A DNA stretch of 64,000 nucleotides from Saccopteryx bilineata (lineage: Eukaryota; Chordata; Mammalia; Chiroptera; Emballonuridae): positions 388,072,558 through 388,136,557 of the forward strand of contig NC_089490.1 in assembly GCF_036850765.1 (NCBI RefSeq), in the 5' to 3' direction. A program made the position numbers and the translations under genes. Below the pieces are notes generated by a model. The model ran no database searches. It saw only the letters and a list, made by a program, of their open reading frames with translations, and was not told where the DNA came from. Each line of letters opens with the position of its first letter. Position 1 is the first letter of the stretch. Positions 54,976 to 64,000 of this stretch are shown here, piece after piece.

Positions 54976-56119
54976 CCTCTGCTGTCACCAAGCATTTTCA
55001 TATACAGCTCCCCTTTCATTGTTACAACAAGCCTGTATGTCCACTCCCGTTTTGTAGCTGAGGAACGGGGCTTGATGAAAAGTGCTCCACCTTACGTAAT
55101 TCCATTTCCTAAACCTAGACCTTCCCCCCGGGCTTTGACCTCAAGCCAGCATGGCGCAGTCAACAGAGCCGTCGGGCAGGCCCAGGGGACACTGTTGCCC
55201 CGCAAAGCGCCAGGTGAAGGTGTTGGTAACGGGGTCCCAGGAGACCTGGGTCTTCTGAGTCACAAGGCAGCAGAGGGGCCCTTCTCAAACAGTTAGAAAG
55301 AGCCCAGCAGCCCACTGAAGGGAGGGTGGAGAGGGCAGTGTGGGAGTAGGGGGAGAACAGGGTGGAGCTGGGTCTAAGTCCAAGCTGTGCTGAGTGACTG
55401 GGGACAAGTCATCAGTTTCTTCACCTGCAAAATGGGGGTGAGGATATTTGCCCTCGCTGCTCGGCATTGCCATGAGAGCCCAGTGACACCATGGAGGTGA
55501 AGACACTTGGGTCCTCCCTCCAGCTTGCAGGATGGATGAGAGTTTCTCCATTTAACAGATGAAGAAACTGAGGCTTCGATGCTGCACCCCCTCCCCGGCT
55601 CTGCCTTGGAGCTCAGTCCCAGGATGAGCTGCAGGGTTATCTGGGAGAGAGGGGTCCTGAGGCCAAACCAGAAACCTTGGCCTGCAAATGAAATGGGATG
55701 ACGTATTCAGCCAGAGAGCCAGGCAGGGAGGTCATCCTGGAGCAAGGGGCAGCCTCCTAGTTAACTCAGATCAGGGCACACAGCCTTGGCTTCCACAGTT
55801 TCAGGGGACCCCACGGTCCCTCCTCCCGGCTCTAGAGACACCAGAGCCCTTGGAGACAACTAGGCTTCTCAGTCTCTCTATCAATGAGCCCTGTCTCATC
55901 ATCTAGTAGCCAGTATAAGAATTTCCAAGACAAGGCAGTAGTCTTTGGTCCTGCCTTCCTCTCCTGCAGGACTGTACCAGCCTCTGCTCAAAGTCCTCAG
56001 CTCTGGTGGGCAGCAACTCTGAGCCCCTACAAGGTTCCTGTCACTAAGCCCCAGGGCTGCAGAGAGTGGGACAGAGATCTCTCCTGGAGTCAGGATCAGG
56101 CATCCCTGACATAATGAGC
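54976..56119. other. Mostly unique sequence with one MIR core
   Basis: MIR core at 55375-55480 ('gtgactggggacaagtcatc', 'cttcacctgcaaaatggggg') and a reverse crumb at 55545-55575. Nothing else recognised. Confidence 0.4.
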
Positions 56120-57190
56120 TTGGCTAGATTAGAGGCCCAATAAGAAAAGTGATTGATTAGAACAGCACCTGATTAAACCAGGACACAATTTGGATTAGGT
56201 GGCTGATTGGATTAGGTTCTAATTAAATTGTTTGGTTGATGAGATTAGAATTGAACGTATTAGTGGATGATTGCTTTAGCAGCTGATCAAATCAGTGGCT
56301 GGTTCGGTGGCTGATTAAATCAAGCACATACCAGTTAGGTCTGATTAAATTAAGTGGTGGATTTTGTTTGTGCAGCTGATTACATTAGGGCCAATCAGAA
56401 TGGTGCTTGATTGGATCAAGGCTCCAATTAGATCAGTGTCTGTTAGCATCCAATTTAGATTGAGTGGCTGATTAGCATGGCGAATTGATTGATCTGGACC
56501 TGATTATATTAAGCGGTTGATTAGATTACATGGGAATGAGATTGGGTGGCTGATTAGATCAAAGGCATATTAAATTAGGTCTTGATTTAGATCAAGCACC
56601 TGGTCAGTTTAGGGGACCGATTTGTTTACTTGTTGATCAGACTAAGCGGTTGACTGGATTACAGGTGATTAGTTTAGTGACTGATTAATCTAAATAGTTT
56701 AGCAGTTGATTTGATTAAGCTTTTACCTGTACTTAGTTTAGGGCTGATTGTATTAAAAGCTTATTAGATCAGAGGGTCAATTAGATTAGAAGTCGATTGG
56801 GATAAGGACAGATTAGATTAAGGTCCTGATTAGATCACCAGGCCTTATGGTTGATTAGATCAGGCTTAGACCAGCCTGCTGATCAGATTAGAGCCGACTG
56901 GATCGTGCTGTTTATTAGATTAGGCAGAGGATCAAATCAAGTGCTTGATTAGATCAAGCAGCTGGTTAAACCAGAAGCCAATTAGATTAAGCATACGATC
57001 AGATTAAAGGTGGCCTACTAGTCTGGCTGTTGATTAGATTAAGCATCCAATCAGATCAGGGGTTTATTAGTTAGCATTTGTTTAAGTTAAATAGGTTAAT
57101 TAGATTAGTGGCTGGTCAGTTTAAGCACCTGATTAAATTAGGACTTCACCCACTGGTTACATTAGGTAGGTGATTAGATTAGCTGCAGAC
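56120..57190. repeat. ~1.07-kb field of degenerate GATTA(G/A)ATTA repeats
   Basis: More than 30 GATTA words occur on the plus strand, mostly in a GATTAGATTAAGTGGCT-like unit of about 16-18 bp with variable linkers. Examples: GATTAGATTA at 56811, 57023 and 57173, and GATTAAATTAAG at 56343. The bias is strand-specific, since TAATC is rare on the same strand. The field starts and stops sharply against ordinary sequence. No known satellite is recognised. Confidence 0.88.
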
Positions 57191-59039
57191 TATAGTAAAT
57201 AGTTAGACCTCACAGGCCTGCCCTCCAGCTACGTGGAGACCTGGCCCAGCTCCCCTCAACCGTCGGGCCCAGGCCCCCTCTAGCACTTGCTCATCTGCCC
57301 CCCTGAAATGGCTGCGAATGCAGGAGTGCACACAGTTACCCAGCAAGCCAGGCAACCAACCCAAAGCCGTAGACCCCAGTGGGGACTTTGTTTGATGTCT
57401 TGGGGTTTGTCTCAAAGTTACGCACAGATTTTTCCATTGTGCTCCATGAGGTTTCTGTTTTTATTTAAATAAGAATAGTGCTTTATATCACTTTCACTGA
57501 AGAAAACTGTCAGTCCAGGAAGACGACAGCCTCATCCTGCAGCTGCATGGACTCCCCGGCTTGCTGCCACAGGCCTCTGGGCACACAAGCTGGAAATCTG
57601 AAAAATGTCGGCCCCCATCCCTCAGGTAGACTAAACATCTTACCTTTCACCTCTGACCTGTGCACAGGCGCCTTCCTTGAGCCACCTCCAATTGCAGTCT
57701 CTGGACTGTAGTTAGTCCTGGCCTATCCCTTGGGGCCATCAGGGGGTACGGACTCTTGCTGTGCGGGCAGGACGCAGCCTTGGCAGTGCCAGGGACCGTC
57801 ATTCCACCCGCCTGGAAAGAAAGCAGCACAGCCAGGCACAAGGGCCACTTCCCGGCTCCAGTGACCAGACCTGCTTCACCTGGCCACTCCTCTCTCAGCT
57901 GGAGGCCCTGGGGGAGCAGCATGTGGGTGCCTGGGCCCTGTGACACCTGCTGTCAGCAGAGGTGTGGTAACTGGCCACCCACACGGCAGGATTCTAGTGA
58001 AGAGCAAACTCAGTGACCCAAAGTGGCTTTGTCTGAATCTCCCCATTACTGCTGTGGTTTATGTCTTTTGCATGCAAACACCCTGGGAAGGGGCAGTACA
58101 TAAAATCTTGGCAATACTGAGTTGAGCACAAAAAGATTCCCATCCCCTTTCTAGTGGGGCAACTTCTCGCCCAGGAGAGATGAGCGCTTCTGAAACCACA
58201 GCCAAGAAGCTGAGGCCGAGGCAGGGCCGGAGTGGAATGTGCTTGCGAAGATCTGACTTCCCCGCGTCTCGCCCCCAGCCCTGCCCGAACTCACCAAGAA
58301 GATGTACAACTGTATGTGGGGCCGGAAATGGGGATTTCAGGAGCCTTAGAATAAGGAAAACAGCTAAGTGCACACTCTAGATTTTTCAGGAATCTCTTCT
58401 ATACGTGTCACAAATGGGACGCCTGAAAGCCACATGCAGCCTGACTCCAAGCGTCTGGAGGGCTGGGGCAGCCAAAGGGCTCTCCCTGACCTGTGCGGAC
58501 AGCACCCAAGGACAGGACTCGTTGCTTTGGCAGCCCCAACACAACGACCCCACCAAACAGCCCAAAGACAAAGGGTCCCGTCAGAGTGCCCAGATTGGTG
58601 ACTGCCTTTCAGCTGGACCCTAGCTTCATAATCCAGTGCACTGCATAACCCAGGGGACGCCTTCACATCGGTCATTCCGTGTTTGTAATGGTAGTACTTC
58701 AGTTCTCCAGCAGAGAGCAGTAAAGTGCTACAATTATGCTTCTTAGGCAGCAGGAATCTTGGACAGGAGGATCATCAGCTCCCTAGACTTTTAAAAGTAA
58801 GATTCCTTTTTCTATTTACATAATTTCTGCTGTCTCATCTCCATATTTCAGAATAACCTGCATGGGGTATTAGTTCTTGATATTTATTTTTTAGACATCA
58901 TCTTTGATTTACTATGAACGCCAAGCTCCCCCTCCCCCAACACATGCGTATACCCTCTCTCCCCCGTCTCTCACTGGTTTTGGTTAAGTCAATATTTTGG
59001 ATATGTTCTTACCTTTATTGTCCACAATATTTCTGTTAT
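57191..59039. other. Unique sequence
   Basis: No family recognised; frames at 57756-58016, 58059-58373 and 58364-58675 are short and domain-free. An AT-rich lead-in to the retroviral fragment starts near 58790. Confidence 0.4.
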
Positions 59040-59900
59040 CTCTGGACCGATGCAACACTGTCACCATGATTTTCCACCCAGTGTTGCTTCTAACCAAGAT
59101 ACTAATTTCATAGCAAAAGAGCGACAATGGATGTGGACCATGGAAATCACAAGTCTTACCAAGGACTCCATCATCCGATGCAGGTGGCCCAACTAGGAAG
59201 TGGAATGGCTTTTGGCAGACTCCATTAAATGCTCCTTAAGAGACAACATCCTGAGACTGAAATTCTGTCTTACAGGGCGTCGAATATGCTCTCATTCAGC
59301 AACCAATACAAGGCATGATCCCTCTCATATCCACAGTAACGGGGCCAGAAAACACAGAATGGACATGCTTTCTCTTACTGGCACAGCTGCTAACCACTTG
59401 CAGAAATTTTCTACCTTGTCCCCACAACTTTAAACTCTGCTAACTCGGAAATCTTTGTTTCCAATGCAGAAACCCATCCACAGTAGGACACAGCAATGGT
59501 CCCACTCAGGTGAGTTAATACAAGTGGGGACTCTGGGCTCCTCCCGTCATGAAATAACAGTCACAAGAGGTGGTTCTTTACTGTCTGGTGTGATTGATCC
59601 CGATTATCAAATTGGGCTCCTACTCTACAATAAGTGGACCATGTCTAAAACCCAGGAGTCTTTCTGGGGCAGCTCTTACCTTGTCCATGTCTAATAAGAA
59701 AAGTTAATGTAAAGCTACAGCAATCAAAAAAGGCTGGATCACTGAAAAACTCAACTCTTGAAGATTTCGGTCACCCCAACCCACTAAGTTTTGGCTGAAG
59801 AAAAGATGAAAGATGGCATGAATAATAGAAAGACATTGTAAAACTCAGCTATGGCCTGATGACTAGTAGAAAAGCAAGGAGTCTTGCAACAAAATTTCCT
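59040..59900 (+). pseudogene. Endogenous retrovirus fragment with decayed dUTPase region
   Basis: Plus-strand translation is broken by many stops and frame changes. A readable piece at 59455-59694 holds a dUTPase-like signature GVIDPDYQIGLLLYN (from 59587). The Asp/Tyr in the GVID..Y motif correspond to the nucleotide-binding region of retroviral dUTPases. A following piece in another frame continues the same domain's C-terminal part up to about 59810. Family knowledge: dUTPase lies beside protease in betaretrovirus-type elements and in some other endogenous groups. No flanking LTR pair was found, so the class is uncertain. The locus is clearly dead. Confidence 0.65.
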
Positions 59901-60852
59901 TCTTGCTTGTTATGTGTGTACTTATTTTATATTCGTATATATTACTAATTTCTTTTTTCACTATCTCCTCCTTCCCTCCTGATGATTTTATTAAAGGATT
60001 GTTGATGATTAACTTCTCAATTTAGTCTTTAGTTTCTAGGATAGTCAGGTGAAACTGATTCAACTTGAGCAGTAGTTAATACCATCACCACAGCGAACAC
60101 CGTGGCTCTTATCCAGAGCTGGGAACAATGGGCGTTAGGATCGTGTGTCTCCCCTTCTGAGACATCTCCACGCTCACTCTTCAGAGCTCTGCTCTGTGAT
60201 ACTGGGCTCAAGCTGAAAATTTCACTTCTCGCTTGCCAGCTGGCTCTCGGTGGTTTGATGTTGACTAGACGGGAGTCTAAGGTGAAAGGAGGGGAGAAGG
60301 GTCTTGATCGTTCTTGCTTGCAGCCATTCCTGTCAGTGTAACCGGGCAGTGGCTCTTGACCTGGGCAGTGGCACTGGGTTCCAGAGGACATCGGCTCCTC
60401 TTTCCCTCAGCAGTCCCCGCACCAGCCTCACTGCCTCCCTGGGAGGTGCGAGCCCCTTCCTTAAGGGTCAGAGTTCCAGCTACGTGAGAGTCTCCTCTGA
60501 GATCCCGAGGCACCGTTAGCAGCCAATCAGTTTCCTCTCCCCGGAAGCCTAGGTGATGGCCGTGCAAAGCCCCTCCTTTGAGCCCCGAGACCCCAGCCAG
60601 GCCAGGCAGAGTCCCTTCCAAAGAGGTCTGAATTCCCGCCCGATTATTACTACTTGACCGCCACGTGACTGCCTTGCCCTCTGAGGGTGGCCAGAGGTGC
60701 CTGGAGTCTGAGCTTTACTCCAGCTGCAGAGGGCAAAGGTTGGCACAGAGGTGTCCCTTTCAGGTGCCCAGGCCAGGAAGCAGATTGACACCTACAGGGA
60801 AAAACAACAACAACAAACAGAGCAGTAATGATGGCATTAAGAACTTAATGTA
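59901..60852. other. Unique sequence
   Basis: No family recognised in 60030-60800. The last ~40 bases may already belong to the L1 remnant that the next SINE interrupts. Confidence 0.4.
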
Positions 60853-60973
60853 GCCTGACCTGTGGTGGCGCAGTGGATAAAGTGTCGACCTGGGAACGCT
60901 GAGGTCGCCGGTTCAAAACCCTGGGCTTGCCTGGCCAAGGCACATATGAGAGTTGATGCTTTCTGCTCCTCTC

Positions 60974-61023
<50 letters not shown>

Positions 61024-61083
61024 AAAAAAAAAAAAAAAAAAAACTGAATAAAGTTAAAAATAAAATATTTAAAAAAAAAAAAA
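60853..61083 (+). mobile_element. Young short bat tRNA-derived SINE
   Basis: Head GCCTGACCTGTGGTGGCGCA, B box GGTTCAAAACC, a (CT)n run of about 38 bp, then two A-runs. Perfect 14-bp target duplication AAGAACTTAATGTA (60839-60852 and 61084-61097). Confidence 0.96.
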
Positions 61084-61097
61084 AAGAACTTAATGTA

Positions 61098-61456
61098 AAA
61101 AAAGTAGGCACTGATTCTGCAAAATGCCAAAAAAAGGCATTGATAAAATTCAAGTTTTATTCCTCGTATAAACTCCTACTGAAATAGAAATAGGACATTT
61201 CCAAAATATGAGAAAGAGATGATTAGAAACCTCTAGCAAATATCATAAAAGCAAGTGACAAGCTGGCATTACTAATAACGACAACAGAAATTAAATGATG
61301 GCTGCCGTCGTCCCTACTCCTAAGCACCAATTTTTGGAGCTTTTAACTAATGCAGTAACAGAGGAAAATTAACAAAGATCCATAAACACTTAAAAGGAAG
61401 AAGCAAAATGACTTGTATGAGATATTCTTGTCTATCAAAAGAGTTCAAGAGAATCA
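61098..61456 (+). mobile_element. Old L1 remnant, ORF2 3' part, piece 1
   Basis: 'gcattgataaaattcaagtt', 'ccaaaatatgagaaagag' and 'ggaagaagcaaaatgacttg' correspond to the region after the reverse transcriptase core of L1 ORF2. Heavily mutated, with stops. Interrupted by a SINE at 61457. Confidence 0.75.
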
Positions 61457-61764
61457 GCCTGACCAGGTGGTGGCGCAGTGGATAAAGCGTCGGACTGGGA
61501 TGCAGAGGACCCAGGTTCGAAACCCTGAGGTTGCCAGCTTGAGTGTGGGCTCATCTGGCTTGAGCAAAGCTCACCAGCTTGAGCCCAAGGTCACTGGCTT
61601 GAGCAAGAGGTCACTTGGTCTGCTGTAGCCCCCCAGTCAAGGCACATGTGAGAAAGCAATCAATAAACAACTAAGGTGCCACACCAAAGATTTGATGCTT
61701 CTCATCTCTCTCCCTTTCTGTCTGTCTGTCCCTCTCTCTGACTCTGTCTCTGTCACAAAAAAAG
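61457..61764 (+). mobile_element. Young bat tRNA-derived SINE in L1
   Basis: Head GCCTGACCAGGTGGTGGCGC, B box GGTTCGAAACC, CACCAGCTTGAG-type internal repeats and an A-rich tail. A 20-bp target duplication (61437-61456 and 61765-61784) differs at one base. Confidence 0.96.
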
Positions 61765-61784
61765 AAAAGAGTTCAAGAGGATCA

Positions 61785-62426
61785 ACTCAGAACTGTTGCA
61801 AAGAGTATGTGAAGTTAGTAAGACAGCCAGTCAGAATATACATTGACAAAAAAAACCAGTAGCTTTCCAACATAACAGCAAGGACATTTAGAACATAAAT
61901 GTAATTGAAAAATATCTTGCTCACAATAGCAGCAAAAGCTATAAAATACCTTGAAGAAACCTAACAACAAATAATACGCTAGGTCCATCAGAAGGGAACC
62001 ATGAAACTTCACCAAAGATCATAAAAGAGGAACTGAATATAATGCAGACGTGTACCATAGCTTGAAGGAAAACTTGATATTGTGGAAATGTCAGTGCTTC
62101 TCAAATTATCCTATAAATGCAACAGCATTCCATCAAAATCCCCATGGCTTCCTTCCCCAAAACCATGGCCCTGGTCTAACCAGGCAGAAACATCAGACAA
62201 GCTACAGTAAGGGGCAGTCAAGGAAACAGCCGACCAATACTCCTCAATATCTGGGTCATCAAACAGAAGGAAGGTCTAAGAAACTGACATGGCCAAGAGC
62301 CCCAGGACACATGCTGGCTAAATGTAATGTGTGGTCCTGCGTGGAATCCTAACAGAAGAATGACTTAGGCAAAAACTAAGGAAATCTGAATGAACTATAG
62401 ACTTTAGTTAGTAATAAGGTATCAAT
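61785..62426 (+). mobile_element. Old L1 remnant, piece 2 (ORF2 end to 3' UTR start)
   Basis: 'aatagcagcaaaagctataa', 'gaaatgtcagtgcttctcaa', 'atgcaacagcattccatcaa' and 'aagctacagtaa'-type blocks match L1 ORF2, ending in 3' UTR text 'gactttagttagtaataagg'. Many stops; not functional. Confidence 0.8.
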
Positions 62427-62840
62427 GCCTGACCAGGCGGTGGTACAGTGGATGGAGCATTGGACTGGGGCACAGAGGACCCAGGTTCAAAACCCCAAGA
62501 TCACCAGCTTGAGCGTGGGTTCATCCAGCTTGAGCGTGGGCTTATCAGCTTGAGCGTGGGGTCGCTGGCTTGAGCATGGGATCCTAGATATGACCCCATG
62601 GTCACTGGCTTGAGCCTAAAGGTTGCTGGCTTGAACCCCAAGGTTGCTGGCTTGAGTTTAAGGTTGCTGGCTTGAGCAAGGGGTCACTTGCTCTGCTATA
62701 GACCTCCGGTCAGGGCACATATGAGAAAGCAATCAATGAACAACTAAGGAGACACAACGAAGAATTAATGCTTGTCATCTCCCTCCCTTCCTGTCTGTCC
62801 CTATTTGTCCTTCTCTCTGTCTCTATCACACACACGCACC

Positions 62841-62878
<38 letters not shown>
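62427..62878 (+). mobile_element. Bat tRNA-derived SINE with expanded internal repeats and CA tail
   Basis: Head GCCTGACCAGGCGGTGGTAC. The block GCTTGAGCGTGGG and variants (GGCTTGAG...) recurs about nine times at 62506-62690 where sister copies have two or three, lengthening the element to about 450 bp. The tail is a (CA)n run (62826-62878). Flanking GTATCAAT repeats mark the target duplication in L1 3' UTR. Confidence 0.92.
62826..62878. repeat. (CA)n microsatellite
   Basis: CACACACA run with two early interruptions. It arose in the tail of the SINE. Confidence 0.95.
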
Positions 62879-62880
<2 letters not shown>

Positions 62881-63045
62881 GTATCAATATTGGGTCATTC
62901 ATTGTAATCAATGTAACACACTAATGCAAAGCTAAAAATAGGGGATACTGGGTGAGGAGTATATGGATATTCTCTGTAATATCTCTGTAATTTTTCTATA
63001 AAGCTAATTTTTTAAAAAAAGTAAAGTGTACTTAAAAAACCCCAG
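62879..63045 (+). mobile_element. Old L1 remnant, piece 3 (3' UTR end)
   Basis: 'gtatcaatattgggtcattc', 'gtaacacactaatgcaaagc', 'ggggatactgggtgagga' and 'aatttttctataaagctaat' are the terminal L1M 3' UTR, followed by an A-rich end. Confidence 0.88.
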
Positions 63046-63049
63046 TGGG

Positions 63050-63438
63050 ACCTCTTCCCGCCATCTCCGTGCTGCCATATGGTGTGCATGAGTGTCCTGG
63101 CTGGTGTTCTCAAGAGTATCAACAATGCCGAGAAGACTGTTTCTTAATAGGCTGTGCTCCAAAGCCATCGGCCAGTTTCTAACTGTGATGACGAAGCATA
63201 GTCACATGGGCGAATTTGAAAGTATTGATACCAGAGAGCTGGGGAAACTGCTGTGAACCTCACAGACAGGTTAGATAAGTGTGGAGTAATCAGCCCCAGA
63301 CTCGATGTTTGGCTCAGAGGTCTAAAAAAAATGGCAGAACAACCTGCTTCCATCCTGTTAGTTTGGTTTTATTGTATTGATAACCTCAGTGGGCGTCATG
63401 CATCATGAAGAAGCAAGATGAAAAGACAGGAGTGTGGG
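63050..63438 (+). pseudogene. RPS15A: Processed pseudogene of ribosomal protein S15a
   Basis: The parent gene encodes the small-subunit ribosomal protein uS8 (RPS15A). An ATG at 63079 opens a frame reading MVCMSVLAGVLKSINNAEK, then an in-frame TAA at 63145. Further parent-like pieces continue downstream in shifting frames: FLTVMTK..., the [19 protein letters not shown] part near 63255-63305, then NNLLPSC and GVMHHEEAR near 63340-63415. A 5' leader with CTCTTCCCGCCATCT precedes the ATG and no intron is present, so it is an mRNA retrocopy. The reading frame is destroyed by stops and indels. No A-tail or target duplication is readable. It lies directly after an L1 3' end. Confidence 0.9.
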
Positions 63439-63794
63439 GACTCAGCCAGCCTCAGCCTCCAGCCAGCCCAGTCTGCAAACCCCGCCCACCCCGGAACACA
63501 GCCTCTAGTGCCTCGCTCTCAAAAATGAAAAGGCAGCAAAGGATAGGGGAGAAAGAATTTGAAAAAGCAGATAATACAAAGAATTTTGGGGGGGGGAGGG
63601 TGATAGAGATTCTTGGAAAAGAGATAACATTGTGTCCATTAAAAATAAAGGAAGTTATAAGAAACCGAGAACAAGAAATCTTATTTCTTGATGACAATTT
63701 AAGATGAGGGAGTTGATTTTTTTTTTTTTCTAAAGAATTTAAATGTGGAAAGATCAGGTCAAGGAAATCTCCCAGAAAGTTCAATTAAAAGGCA
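63439..63794. other. Unique A-rich sequence
   Basis: A-rich with a G-run at 63589-63596 and a T-run at 63718-63729. The 100-codon frame at 63405-63707 starts inside the pseudogene and is not a gene. Confidence 0.4.
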
Positions 63795-63852
63795 GAAATT
63801 GTAGTATATCCACAGAATGGAATATTACTCAGCACTAAAAAATGGACAAATT
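63795..63852 (+). mobile_element. Small L1 3' fragment
   Basis: 'gtagtatatccacagaatgg' and 'aatattactcagcactaaa' match the L1 3' region also seen at 12530-12600. Confidence 0.7.
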
Positions 63853-64000
63853 TACCGGCAAAAGAAGCTTCTTTTGTGAATTACTTGATTATATCCTTCA
63901 TCCATTTTAAATTGGGAACCTTGTGCCTTTTGATTTATAAATGTCATTTACATATTAAGGATAACATAAGCCTCTGTTTGAAATACAGTAAAATTTATTT

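Noticed and set aside
56120..57190. Telomere-like or known satellite repeat
   Set aside because: The GATTA word is not the vertebrate telomere hexamer and the irregular spacing does not fit alpha or other satellites I know.
60853..60925. tRNA gene
   Set aside because: SINE head; part of a retroposon with a perfect 14-bp target duplication.
63405..63707. 100-codon gene
   Set aside because: Starts within the decayed 3' end of the RPS15A retrocopy and runs into A-rich non-coding DNA.

Overview
The window looks like mammalian nuclear DNA that contains no intact gene, most likely from a bat. The SINEs are the main clue. Several are young tRNA-derived elements whose heads read like a tRNA promoter (a GTGGCGCAGTGGAT-type A box and a GGTTCGAA/GATTCC-type B box), followed by a CT-rich region and an A-rich tail. 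A second, longer SINE type (one copy, 5423-5815) ends at a poly-T run. From memory of bat genomes these families fit a rhinolophoid bat (Rhinolophus, Hipposideros or Megaderma type), but the species cannot be proved from this window. Old mammalian repeats (MIR, L2, MaLR, L1M, MER5/MER20-type hAT) form a dense background.

Layout. 0-7.9 kb: old repeats, one young SINE and unique sequence. 7.9-11.3 kb: a rearranged patch with a 147-bp inverted duplication, a 167-bp direct duplication and a 395-bp inverted-repeat element of unknown class. 12-14 kb: SINEs, an L1 3' end and an L2 split by a SINE. 17.3-17.8 kb: a decayed ~90-bp tandem repeat. 18.8-22.4 kb: LTR remnants and a stack of one LTR and two SINEs on one target site. 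30.2-32 kb: a SINE split by a hAT element, then two LTRs. 38.5-40.3 kb: a large 39/42-bp minisatellite that is open in several reading frames. 42.3, 47.8 and 53.5 kb: short hAT elements with clear 8-bp target duplications. 46.2-46.5 kb: a 27-bp CAC/CAT minisatellite. 56.1-57.2 kb: a ~1-kb field of GATTA-centred degenerate repeats. 59.0-59.9 kb: a broken endogenous retrovirus fragment with a dUTPase signature. 61-63 kb: an L1 remnant carrying three SINEs, followed by an RPS15A processed pseudogene.

No protein-coding exon, tRNA gene, rRNA gene or CRISPR array is supported. The long open frames are produced by minisatellites or are chance frames in GC-rich DNA. The window is best read as intergenic or intronic sequence. 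Its interest lies in tandem-repeat structure, nested transposons and local duplications. Boundaries of old repeats are approximate (often +/-20 bases). Boundaries of young elements with target-site duplications are accurate to a base or two.
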